Of a stretch of 64,000 nt of DNA, positions 36,500-46,218 are shown piece by piece. How positions within the stretch are numbered: the first letter of the stretch is position 1; every line of letters starts with the position of its first letter. Origin of the DNA: Torreya grandis (Eukaryota; Streptophyta; Pinopsida; Cupressales; Taxaceae). The stretch is taken from assembly GCA_037957365.1 (NCBI GenBank), contig JARHVA010004092.1:994501-1058500 (forward strand). Reading direction: 5' to 3'. The translations under genes and the position numbers were made by a program. Under the pieces are notes generated by a model that worked only from the letters and a program-made list of their open reading frames with translations, was not told the DNA's origin and searched no databases.

Positions 36500-37540
36500 T
36501 CATGATCAAGAAAGCCTAAATGAGTTATTTCTTAGGTAGTAAGAGATCTACATACTCCCACCTATACCTTAGGAATATACTCAAAATGCCCTATACTAGG
36601 CCAAACTATCACCTCACCTTGTCAAATGAGATGAGATCTATCTCACCATCCCTTCTATTAAAGATCCACCTATGGCTCTATAGGGATAATGTATGTCTCT
36701 TGTATCCAACCCAATCTATAAACCTAACATAGGGTCTCCAAATCATGTCACTAATAACCAAGGCACCCAGTGCCCCTCTGAACCAATCTGTATCATGTAC
36801 TACAGCTTCTACTCTTGTAAGGACAAAATTAGCTCTCCACCTCATAAAGATGACTTTGAACTCCACCTGGGCATAACCCTCCCATGACAACCCCATTAAT
36901 AATAGAACTTAGATGTGATCATATACCCAATAGTGTAGCACAAACTTGATGTTGATGACATATCTCTTGTGAGCTCTAAAACCCCATAGCTCCCTATATA
37001 TCTAGACTATTAGCATAGGCACCCAATTAAACACTATGTGAGACAACAAAATTTGAACCAATACCCCAAAAAATTGATACAAAAACCTTGCACTACTTGA
37101 ATCAGGTACAACAAATCATGATGCTACCATCATCATCATAAGCAACCTCCTATCATCCCTCACCCTTTGATATAGCAGAGTGTACCTAAATCCTCTAGCA
37201 TGACATATAAAAAGATCATGGTCATCTCCATATAATATCTCTAAGAGCTCATCTCTCTCCTCCTACTTGATTTGATAAATTAGCTCACCCTAAATAGGTA
37301 TCTATATAATCCTATGTACATCCTTTGGTAAGATCATCATATCACTAGTGGATAGATTAAATGTGTTCATGGTTGGATCCCATATCTCAATAAGGGCCAT
37401 GATCATCACTACATCCCATGGCACATGCTAGTAATACATCATCCTTCCAAGACTCAGCTCCTCTATGTGAGCCCAATCCACTGGGTTCATCCCTCAATAT
37501 ATCTCTAGGAAGATGTGTGACACCTAATCATGCATCTAAA
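36500..37540 (-). pseudogene. Antisense plant-mobile-domain-like frame in gypsy H
   Basis: The minus strand holds one frame of about 300 codons interrupted by stops but with almost no frame change. It reads NPVDWAHIEELSLGRMMYY, HVPWDVVMIMALIEIWDPTM and NTFNLSTSDMMILPKDVHRI, then I*IPI*GELIYQ, and near 36600 VR**FGLV*GI. This matches the plant mobile domain (PMD) pattern ALvErWrPETHTFHLPxGEMTxTLxDVxxLLGLPvxGxxV ... RQFGxxQxIP, with Gln or Trp codons turned into stops. PMD proteins occur as host genes (MAIN/MAIL1) and in plant retroelements. It is antisense to the gypsy pol, in the place where Tat-type elements carry extra frames. Confidence 0.6.
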
Positions 37541-39130
37541 TATGCTCTCATGCCTACAAGATTCATTAAAAGACATACTTGGTGCTCTTTAATATTATTA
37601 ACTATGACCTTTACTTCATATAACTACCTCTTATCTATATCACTTATCCTATTTTTACCTAAAAACCCTACTTATCATTACTTATAACCCCACCAAAAAC
37701 CACTACCCATCAATCGTTAGCATTGATAGGTTAACTTAACATTTAAAACTATCAAAATAAATACCTAAACATTAAACATTTCCATCATTTGGCTTGACTA
37801 CTAATGGTCATGATGTCTGTCAATGGTCAAGTGACCATTTTGCTGATAGTTTTCAAACATTGATAGTCAGGATGATCACTGAAAGTCACTATGCATGACT
37901 ACCAATGGAGTTTCTCAACCCTCTCCACCACCTAAAAACACACTCAAAATAGATAAATTTCTACCTATCTCCTACCCCTACCTACCCACACTATACTACC
38001 CTTTCCCAATTTCACTTTCACCTATAAAATTACCTAAAAACCCATTAATACCCTAATACCTAGGTCAAACCTAAAATCACCCACCAAAACAATGACAAAG
38101 CAATCAAATTCCCAAACCAAATATAATGTAAAATCATAACTAAACTATGAATTTCATGTAGACCCTACCTCATTCCCTAACCATCACCAAGGAGGAATCT
38201 AAAGACTTTCTACCCAACCATGTGACCTAACATGCCTACCCTACATATATATCAATTTTATTGACCCACTCAATAATCTAACCTAATAACCAATCACCTA
38301 TAATAACCATCAATACCTTTGGAACAAAGTGCCAAATTGCCAGAACTCAAAGTTAGATTCTTAAATTGAATGACAATGACAAGTGAAGACACTTTTCATC
38401 TTTAAGCTTTTAGGGTTTTCACCTAACCACTGATAGTCAAGGTGACCATCGATGGTGGATTCTATGACCCCTAAATGTCAATGGTAAAGATTTTGGAATT
38501 TTAACATTGCCTTTCCACCCAAAAATTTTTAGCATAGAACCAAACCATGCATCTACCCACCTCACCCACCACCACATCACCTCTTGGTCCATTTTAACCC
38601 AACTAGTACACATTGTGTGGTGACTTTTGTGTGGTCCTTTTGATCATAATGACAATAATTACCATGTTAACCAATTTTTGAACTTGCACTACTTTTCACA
38701 CACCATAATAACTTGTGTCTTCCCAAGAGCACTTCCCACCTTGGATACCCATAAAAATATAGACCTTACATAAGATACTTGCATTTATGAGTGTTCCTAA
38801 TTTCCATACCTAAATACGGTCATGTGGTTCACTTGTCATTTGTTATTCTATCATCGACCCTTATTTTTACTAACTATAGAAACCTAGTCAATATGTGATC
38901 TTAGCTATCACACTCTTGTCACACTTTATGCATGTGTTCATGCTTTAGTTCCCTAATTATCACACACCTTTTATCATTACCTTCATCACTCATCAAACCC
39001 ACACCTAATTAAATTTCACCTCATTACTTTTTGATTTGAGGGGTAACACCTCCTCCCATGTTTGAGGTAACTAAACCTTTGACTTATAATCCATTTTTGA
39101 TTTGCAGCCTATTGATACAAATTACATAAT
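37541..39130. other. Gypsy H 3' non-coding region, second part
   Basis: No protein frame. It contains clusters of a degenerate palindromic word of the form ACCAYTGATGGTCA near 37790-37910 and 38430-38460, also found in the LTR at 39310-39373 and 39914-40010. Confidence 0.35.
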
Positions 39131-39143
39131 AAAAGGGAAAAAT
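39131..39143 (+). other. Polypurine tract of gypsy H
   Basis: AAAAGGGAAAAAT lies directly before TGTAGACACC. It is the expected plus-strand primer beside a 3' LTR. Confidence 0.55.
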
Positions 39144-40450
39144 TGTAGACACCAATTTTTTTCACATGATGGTTTCAAATGTCATGATCTCACTAGAATA
39201 TCTTAGGACCCCTTTGGGCCCAACTATTGGCCTCTCAACCATAAACCAGACCTAACCCAAGTTAGTTTGATCTACTGGCTAAACTCACATTTTAAACTCA
39301 ACTTGACCTTGACCCTTAACTATCGATGGTCATGTTAACCACTGATGATCACCTTAATTATCAATGGTCAGGTTCCATCATCTAAACCAGCTTAACTAAC
39401 CCTTCAATATCCCTTGCTCTTTTATAATTAGCTCATCTAATTTGTGTCCAAACCCATGCATGTCAAAGTTAAAATTCTAGAAGTTAGATCTCTTGTTAAT
39501 ATATTATTGTACCTCTCTTTCCTTCCTATAAGAAGAGAGGAGTATGAGGTGAAAAAGGGATCTAAAATCAATCATCCTACAACTATCAAGAGAGTTTACA
39601 TCTAAAGTTCCTTTTATAGGTGTTATTCTATCAATCCATCAATCTAGCTATCATGATAGAGAGCTAACTCATCACCACCCCTCAATTAACAACCAAGTAC
39701 CATTACTCTACTAGAATCATGCTAGACTCCATCAATGAGCCAACCACCTCAACCATTCACTAGATCAACCTCCAGCAAACTAAGTATTTATTTTTAATAT
39801 GTCAATTACTTTGTTTCCATTTCATAATCAACCCTTTATAAACCAATCTCCTAGACTTGCCTTTTATGACCTTATCAATTTGACCTTTTCATCACCTAAA
39901 CCTAACACATAGTAACTGTTGATAGTCATCCTGACCACTGATGGTCTGTCCAATTGTTGACAGTTACCTCAACCATTAATAGTCACACCAACCACTGATG
40001 GTCACTATGGTAGAAGATAATAACAAGCTATTTTCACCCACCTATGCTTAACTAAATCCAACTTTATTTTCCTTTACCTGTTCACATACCCCCAACCTAT
40101 TTTTTGAAGCACACCTAACCTATTTAGCATTAGTATTGACTCACTTATTGCTAAATTAATCATTTTAATATATTTATTTATCAAGCATCTCTTGTATTTA
40201 ATTTTAGTACCTTTTGATTATTGATGTAAGTAATTTATCTTATGTTTTATAAAATTAATTATTTAAAATGTGTGGATTGATATCCCTTGAGGAAGCTCTC
40301 ACTTTTGAGATCTAGCTTACTAGGCAATATACCCAACTATCTATCTAACCAATCTTTTGCTTTAGTGCTGTCTTATTTGTAGGTAATTTCTCCCAAGCTA
40401 AAGAGGATATCTCTATAATCATTTGATTCAACATCTGCACAACCAAATAG
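39144..40450 (+). repeat. Putative gypsy H 3' LTR (right edge uncertain)
   Basis: Starts TGTAGACACC after the polypurine tract. The end could not be fixed; the copia E reading frame resumes by about 40480, so the LTR should end before that. No 5' partner was found, so it is a candidate based on one end only. Confidence 0.4.
39914..40010 (+). repeat. Tandem units of about 20 bp with palindromic core
   Basis: Five consecutive units of 18-20 bp share the pattern ACCACTGATGGTCAC. Examples are AACTGTTGATAGTCATCCTG, ACCACTGATGGTCTGTCC and ACCACTGATGGTCACTATGG. A three-unit stretch lies at 39316-39373. Confidence 0.6.
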
Positions 40451-40479
40451 GTTTTTCAACCATATGCATATCTAATTTG

Positions 40480-41434
40480 TTTCTTCTTCCTCCCTTGGAA
40501 TATAAGCTAAAATTCTTTGAAATAGACTAGAAGGAGGTTTGTTGACCATGCTTGTTTTGAGATTCTAGAGTTTTAGGCTATGATAGAAAAGTGGTTTTAA
40601 TTATGAGTTGAGGTCTAACGATTGTTAATAATTTTAGTGGGTGAAATGGGTTATCAAATCAATCTTCACAGAGATTTGAAGGTTTTTGGTTTTCAAATTA
40701 TTCAAGTTTTTGTCAAGATGGATGCATAATTGGCTAGAAGATTTGTGAAATAAGTATGTTACAGAGGAGGAGATAGGTGATGAAAATTGGTGTGATTAAG
40801 GGGTAATTTGAGAGCACTCAAGATATTAAATTTTAGGTCTTGAAAGTATGTTTACTAAAATTTGTGGGATCTACAATTTCCAAGTAGGGATATAAGGCGT
40901 ATATATAAGCCTACTATAAAGAAGAGTGTTTTTTGAAAATTTATTCAGAATATCAAGGAATGAGTATTTAAAGGTGAGTTATCAAATTGGTTTAGATTAT
41001 GTTTCCTATATGGTGAGTAGCATGAAGTGATATTTATGGTCCTTGAGGTAGTTTGAGAGAGAAGGCTATTAAGCTTGTGTGGTGGTTCTTTATGGTGTGT
41101 ATAGATCTAAATATGCTCAAGAGGTGTAATGGCTTAGAGATATTAGGGGGAGTCCCTCTCAAATGTTTCTTGGTGAGTTTCATCATATTTTAGTGCTTCT
41201 ATGTGTTCTTTATTCATTGGTTTCAGTGCTTGGTTGAAGAGAGAGTTGGCATGTAGCAAGAAGAAGTTTTCAAGATAAGAATAGGAAGGCTCAAGTTACA
41301 GGGAAGTTTGTATCATATTTATAATATCATCCTCTCCTATTGGTGGTATTTTTAGGTCTTCAAGATTAGTTTGTGCCCACTTTATCATTATGTCAAAGGG
41401 GGATAAGGTTCCTATTATGAGAGTACTTTAAGAG
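40480..41434 (+). pseudogene. Extra frame before the copia E 3' LTR, function unknown
   Basis: A single plus-strand frame of about 300 codons runs from about 40526 to a TAA near 41432, with about twenty in-frame stops but no frame change (a piece in another frame, PLEYKLKFFEID, extends it upstream). Readable parts are RRRFVDHACFEILEF*AMIE, LVGEMGYQINLHRDLKVFGF, KPTIKKSVF and SAWLKRELACSKKK. It stands where Sirevirus-type copia elements carry an extra, env-like frame between pol and the 3' LTR. No transmembrane segment or named domain was seen, so the similarity is of position only. Confidence 0.5.
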
Positions 41435-41472
41435 AGAGAAGGAAGGTGAGTTGTATGATGGGTGTTGACATC

Positions 41473-41490
41473 AATGACAAAGGGAGAGAT
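41473..41490 (+). other. Copia E polypurine tract
   Basis: AATGACAAAGGGAGAGAT immediately precedes the TGTTGGAGAG LTR start. This is the normal copia polypurine tract context (ACAAAGGGGGAGA) and fixes the LTR edge. Confidence 0.8.
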
Positions 41491-44392
41491 TGTTGGAGAG
41501 TTATCAGTGATGTCATGGAGGTGTCTAAGTGAGTGGATGAAGTGAATTTATAGTCTAAGTGTTAATGATAAAGTGTGCATTATTCTTGTCTTAGTATGCC
41601 TTAAGTAGGCTTGGTTGATATTTAGTTTTGGCATGATTAGGGATGTGTCTAAAGTATTAAGCATGTGTGAGGGGTCCTATAATAGCTTAAGGATGATTAG
41701 AGAACTTATATAAGTACATTATGTTCATCTTGGCATAACTAGTTCTATGAAAGAAAAATCTAAGTAGGTAGTTTTCTGACATCAACATTTCCATGTATAG
41801 ATGAGTTAGGGGGAATTGTTCATATGGGTGTGATTACATTAGTCCCAAGTTGCTATGGTCCATGTTTTAGGTCATGCAGTTGAGCATAAAAAAGGATATA
41901 ATTATGCAAAGTTGGCTTCCTAGGTAGTTTTTAGTATTTTCCCATACTTAGCCAAATTTGTAAAGGAGATCTAACAGTTCATGTTTAATCACATCACAGA
42001 TCTATGGCATGAAATTAATTTGAGGTTAATATCTAAGTTAAAGTAGAGCCTTTTAAGTAGTTTAATGGAATTATATTTCATATGTGTGAAGGTTTTAGTA
42101 GTAACTTGATATATGGATGGATTTAAATATGAAAGAGGATCATATGGTTTAAATTTAAAGATATGTGATTGAGCATAGAAAAAGTTATTCAAGTTCAAAA
42201 TTGCCCTTCTAGGTAGATTATAGAGGTTCCCATATTGAGCCAAATTTGAAAAGTGTAAAGATCAAGGCTAGATAAGGATCTAATGGTGAGTGGGTATTTC
42301 ATATATATGTATATATATGATGTGTATTAAGTCTAAATTTATTGGTGTAGAATACATAATGGTGAGCACTTAATCATACATATTGAAATCAATGGTGCTA
42401 TGAATTCAACATGTCAAAGGTTACACACGATGGTGACAAGTGTCACAAACTTGATAATCTAATAAAAGATCAATGGTGAGTGGTGGTTTGTAATTATGAA
42501 GATTAATGATGAAGGATAAGTCAAAGAGTCAAAAAATCACATGTGATTTCCAAGTGGAATAGTGCATAGACTAATAATAAAGTGTTCAGAAGGCACACAA
42601 GGGTGCCAAGTGTCATAATCATGAGAGTTTTGATCAAGATCTAATGGTGAGTGTTGCAAGATAAAGACCTATCTAATATATAGAGATTGATAGTGCATAT
42701 TTGGTCAATATTACGAGGGTACATGAGATAAGGTCAACATTTACTATGTTTAACAATTGTTCAGTGATCATTGGAATTCAAATATTTAAATTTGTGAATG
42801 AAGGCTAGTCTATAGTTTTTATGCTATAAATTTTGATTTATGAAAAATTTGATCATGGTTTAAAAGGAAAAGTTGTATAATAATTCATGGTGCATCTAGA
42901 TAACCTAATTAAAAGGTTTAAATGTCTATATAGTCAAAGTTATTTATCTCCAAATTTTATTGTATGTTTGACCATGGTTTGTAAGTGACCCAAGATGGAT
43001 AATTGAGTTTGTTCTAATGGTATTTGGATGTTTCAAGGTGACTTAGCTATTGGAGAGTGTTGTAGAATCCATGAAGATAATTTGTATGGATTTTAGAGGT
43101 TTTACCAATAAATATTTAGTATGAATAAATGTTTAGACATTGATATTTTGTTCATTTATGGTATTCTTATGTTTAAAGATAATGTTTGAGTAGATTGAGC
43201 ATATGCAAAGGTATGTAATGATGACTATATTCATTTGAGGATGTATAAAAGGTCATGTAGAGTAGGATTATGAATTTTTAAGTGGTCTTATGTTTTTAAA
43301 TTTCTTGATGAAGTGTTAAATGGGTGAATAGGTCTTCATGAGACCTATAAGGGCTACTAAGGCCTAATTGAAAGGCATAGTTACTTAAGTGTGACCCATA
43401 TCTGCTATGGCCAACCTATGATGGTGGTATTGAGATATGTTAAATGTCTTAATGGATAAAACAAGTATTATGACTAACCTATAAGATAATAATCATGATG
43501 TCTCTATAAAAGGTGAAATCAAATGTGTTGATTTCAAGACTTGTAAGAAGAGGTGTGTGTAAGATTTGATGATAAAAGGAAAGAAGAAAGGGTATGTGCC
43601 TAGTAGTTGGGTTGTAGAAAAGAGCACGTTGATGACTATGCATATGAAGTATAGGTTTTATTTATGATTTCAAAAATAGTTCTCTTTCAAGTTTAAAGAT
43701 TGGGGAGAGAAGAGAATAGAATAAGGATTTATAGGTCTAAGTGTGCATATGAGGGAAATTTGAGTGAAGAGGAAGAGAGATTGTGGCATGCTTATGTGAG
43801 AGGATTGTATGAGATAGATAATGTGTTTTTCAAGGGTTATAAAATTAGAGGTCCATTATTAGGTGTTGAAGAAATTAGTTTAAAGGTTGAGATGTTCATA
43901 TTATAGGTGTTGGGAGGGTGCTTAACATCTAGATCAGAAGGACTTGAACATCCTAGGGGTAGGTGCTCCTTGTGGAATAGGTGTTTAAATAAGTTTGTTT
44001 AAAGGAATTGACCATATTAGGGTTAGGTATTCCTTGTGGAATAGTTGTTTCACTAAATTCTGGTTAAAGGAACTTGACCATCTTAGGGGTAGGTGTTCTT
44101 TATGAAATATGTGTTTCAATAGAGTCTCATGTTTGCATACTTCTTATAGGATAATTAGTCCATGTGTTTATAGGCTTGAGAGTGGGTTTTATTACTCAAG
44201 AGTATTTCCCACATATATCTTGTGTTTTTTGTATGATCTTGTATTATCTATTATTCATTGCTATGAACATCTTGAATGCTTAATGAATAATTGTATTGAA
44301 TGCTTAAGTGTCTAAAGGGTTTGGAAATTGAATTGAATTTTCTAAAACCACTGATTCACCCCCACCCCTCTTAGTGGTTTGTACCTCTAAAA
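41491..44392 (+). repeat. Copia element E 3' LTR (2902 bp)
   Basis: Begins TGTTGGAGAG and ends ACCTCTAAAAA (CA lost). It is homologous to 14353-16823 along its length. Relative to that copy it has an extra segment of about 0.4 kb (43521-43913) and one additional 66-bp repeat. The pentamer after it, ACTAC (44393-44397), is the target duplication. The frame at 43700-43906 inside the extra segment has no recognised motif. Confidence 0.85.
43914..44109 (+). repeat. 66-bp tandem repeat, three copies, in the 3' LTR
   Basis: Copies end at about 43979, 44043 and 44109; the first is partly degenerate. Cores such as GACCATCTTAGGGGTAGGTG match the two copies in the 5' LTR. An array that changed size in one LTR only implies unequal exchange or slippage after insertion. 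Confidence 0.75.
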
Positions 44393-44550
44393 ACTACCCA
44401 TACAAAAAGACTACCATCACCATGGCCAAAAACATAAAACAAAGGATTAAAAATATAGTAAATAAAGACAAGTCCACAAGAATGAAACAATATAAACAAA
44501 ATAGAGAAACAATTAATACAAAACCAACATCACAAAGCAGAGAAAATTAA

Positions 44551-44999
44551 CTATGGGTTTTCTTCCATATTTCATATGTCATAGATCAGTCCTTAGTGAC
44601 ACTCTAAAAGTTATTATCTAGTCTACTTACCATCTTATCATTATCATTCATATTATTGACCACTTTGAGCTTTGTTTTGGGCATGGTACCATCCTCATTA
44701 TTTTGTTCAATATTAAAAAACATAGAAAACACTTCCATACTTTACATTGCATTGTTTACTATAACCTTGATAAAACTTACAAGAAGATTGAGCTTATCCT
44801 TGAGCTCTTTATTTTCCATTTATATCATAGTAATTTTGTTAGTAAGAAGCTCAATTTGAGTAGACATTTCAGCTTCATTCTCCCTTGTGTAAAATATCCC
44901 ATCCTTCTTATTGAAATTATTAATATCTTGCTTTAGATGAGTATGATCCTTCATAAACCATCAAAGGAAAAATTTATGTAGGTTTACCTCATCCTCCAT
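44551..44999 (-). pseudogene. Unrecognised coiled-coil-like frame
   Basis: The minus strand from the ATG at 44999 reads MEDEVNLHKFFL*WFMKDHT and then EAEMSTQIELLTNKITMI*M, ENKELKDKLNLLVSFIKVIV and SMEVFSMFFNIEQNNEDGTM, about 150 codons with six stops and no frame change. The middle is a heptad-like coiled coil. Fragments in another frame continue upstream to about 45420 (KVDYKKDYTFNDQPFQDPHS). It is probably from the element into which copia E inserted (perhaps copia D). I cannot name the protein. Confidence 0.45.
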
Positions 45000-45633
45000 C
45001 TATTCTAGTCTACTTTGATTATTGGTCATATCCTTCAAAGAATTAAGATCAAAATTGGGCTAAATATTAGGTTGAATATCACCAATCTTTACACTGACAT
45101 TTTCATTATTACCCCTATTGCCTAATACATCCTATTTTACCCTTACCTAATGAAATGTAAATGAGTTTTTATGAATGCATCATGTTCCTTGAAAATATGC
45201 TTATCACTCTTTCTAATAGTATTCTCCTTTAGATCAATCATTGAATGTGGGTCTTGAAAGGGCTGATCATTGAATGTGTAATCTTTCTTGTAGTCCACCT
45301 TGCTGTGAGGCCAAATAAATTCCTCTACCTTCTTAGGTTTGATTTAAAACTAATTCTTGGGACTCATTTAGAAGGCCTAATAGGAGAGACATTCATATAC
45401 TTCTTCTTAACAATGGAATAATGAGGAATGGGGTTCTAAACCTGAAAAAACTTGTATCGAAGAGGAATGGGGAATAATGAAGATGGGATTTTTTTTAATG
45501 TTGACTAGGGTTTTTATTGTATTTTATGCCTTTCCATTTGTTTTAACATTTGATTCTATTATTTAATACATTATTGGAACAATTTTCCTTGATATTATCA
45601 TAATAAATGATTTATCTTATGGACTCTAATTTT
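45000..45633. other. Decayed flank between unknown frame and copia F
   Basis: Short readable pieces on the minus strand to about 45420, then AT-rich sequence with no frame up to the copia F LTR. Confidence 0.3.
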
Positions 45634-45990
45634 TGATATCACTCTAATTGATTTAACCAAATAAAATCAACTAAGGTAAATCTTATGCCCACTTAGGGGG
45701 TCCACAACTATTTTATTAATTAAAATAAAACAAATACATGAAAAGGGTGTCTATATATAGTTAAACCTTTTACATAAAAAAACATGTATTTATAGGTTTT
45801 ATCTATGATTGATAAAACCAACAAACCTATTAACTAACTCTCACAAGAATCCACCTAAAAGGTAGTTCTAATTATTTAACTCAAAAACATAAATGAATAT
45901 AACTAGAGATTGTTTAATGGGGTGTATTTATAAAAGATGAATGCCCATTTACATTTATTATTTTACTTAATATTTATTATCTACAAAAGA
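45634..45990 (-). repeat. Copia F 3' LTR (main part)
   Basis: Aligns end to end with 51518-51871 (TGATATCACTC against TGATAACACTC; shared TTTACATTTATTATTTTACT and AATATTTATTATCTAC). Its terminal seven bases (plus CCTAACA, element strand TGTTAGG) are displaced to 46202-46208 by an insert of about 211 bp that contains the left arm of an inverted repeat. Confidence 0.85.
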
Positions 45991-46183
45991 TCATGCCAAA
46001 AAAAACATATGGATGCGAAATATCACTTTCTATGAATGTTGTTGGCAAATAAAGCACTTCATCTAATATATTTCCCAACTACTGATTAGACAACTAATAT
46101 TTTCACAAAACCCCTTGATAGAATTAAATTTGAGAAAGTCAAAAAAAATCTTGGCATGTGTCCAAAGAATTTACTTTGGATCA
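45991..46183 (+). repeat. Inverted repeat, left arm (RNase H tail in reverse)
   Basis: The 193-bp arm is the reverse complement of 46219-46411, at roughly 85-90 percent identity by eye and equal length. Read on the plus strand it spells LIYFPTTD*TTNIFTKPLDR then IKFEKVKKNLGMCPKN, the copia RNase H C-terminus. It lies between the body of the 3' LTR and the displaced LTR tip. Confidence 0.85.
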
Positions 46184-46201
46184 TGGCATGTGTCCATAAG
46201 T

Positions 46202-46218
46202 CCTAACAAACCCCCTAT
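46202..46218 (-). other. Copia F polypurine tract and displaced LTR tip
   Basis: The minus strand reads CATAGGGGGTT followed by TGTTAGG. The first part is the polypurine tract, and the second equals the first seven bases of the LTR in the intact right copy (TGTTAGGTAGATAATAAA). Confidence 0.65.

Larger units (their letters stand above)
19300..40450 (+). mobile_element. Tat-type Ty3/gypsy element with an inner LINE (element H)
   Basis: A plus-strand gypsy element lies inside copia E. In order it shows a Pro/Thr-rich leader, gag (split by a LINE), a C-H-H-C gag finger, protease, RT, RNase H, integrase, a long 3' region with an antisense reading frame, a polypurine tract and a putative 3' LTR start at 39144. 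The gene order RT-RNase H-integrase, the very long 3' region and the extra frame there are typical of the plant Tat lineage. Both outer edges are approximate. Stops are frequent throughout. Confidence 0.75.
14353..44392 (+). mobile_element. 30-kb Ty1/copia element with nested insertions (element E)
   Basis: Two long direct repeats (14353-16823 and 41491-44392) start TGTTGGAGAG and end ACCTCTAACA or its mutated form. A copia primer site follows the left one and a polypurine tract precedes the right one. The flanking pentamers are CCTAC and ACTAC, a target duplication with one mismatch. The insert is 30,040 bp, of which about 21 kb is a gypsy element that itself contains a LINE. What remains of the copia is its gag, a protease trace and an extra reading frame before the 3' LTR. 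Integrase, RT and RNase H are not found. Confidence 0.85.

Noticed and set aside
36520..37687. Plus-strand frames at 36520-36732, 36693-36887 and 37418-37687
   Set aside because: They overlap the antisense plant-mobile-domain-like frame, which explains the coding-like composition better.
43700..43906. 68-codon frame in the 3' LTR of copia E as a gene
   Set aside because: Within an LTR, no motif, absent from the other LTR; listed only as part of an indel.
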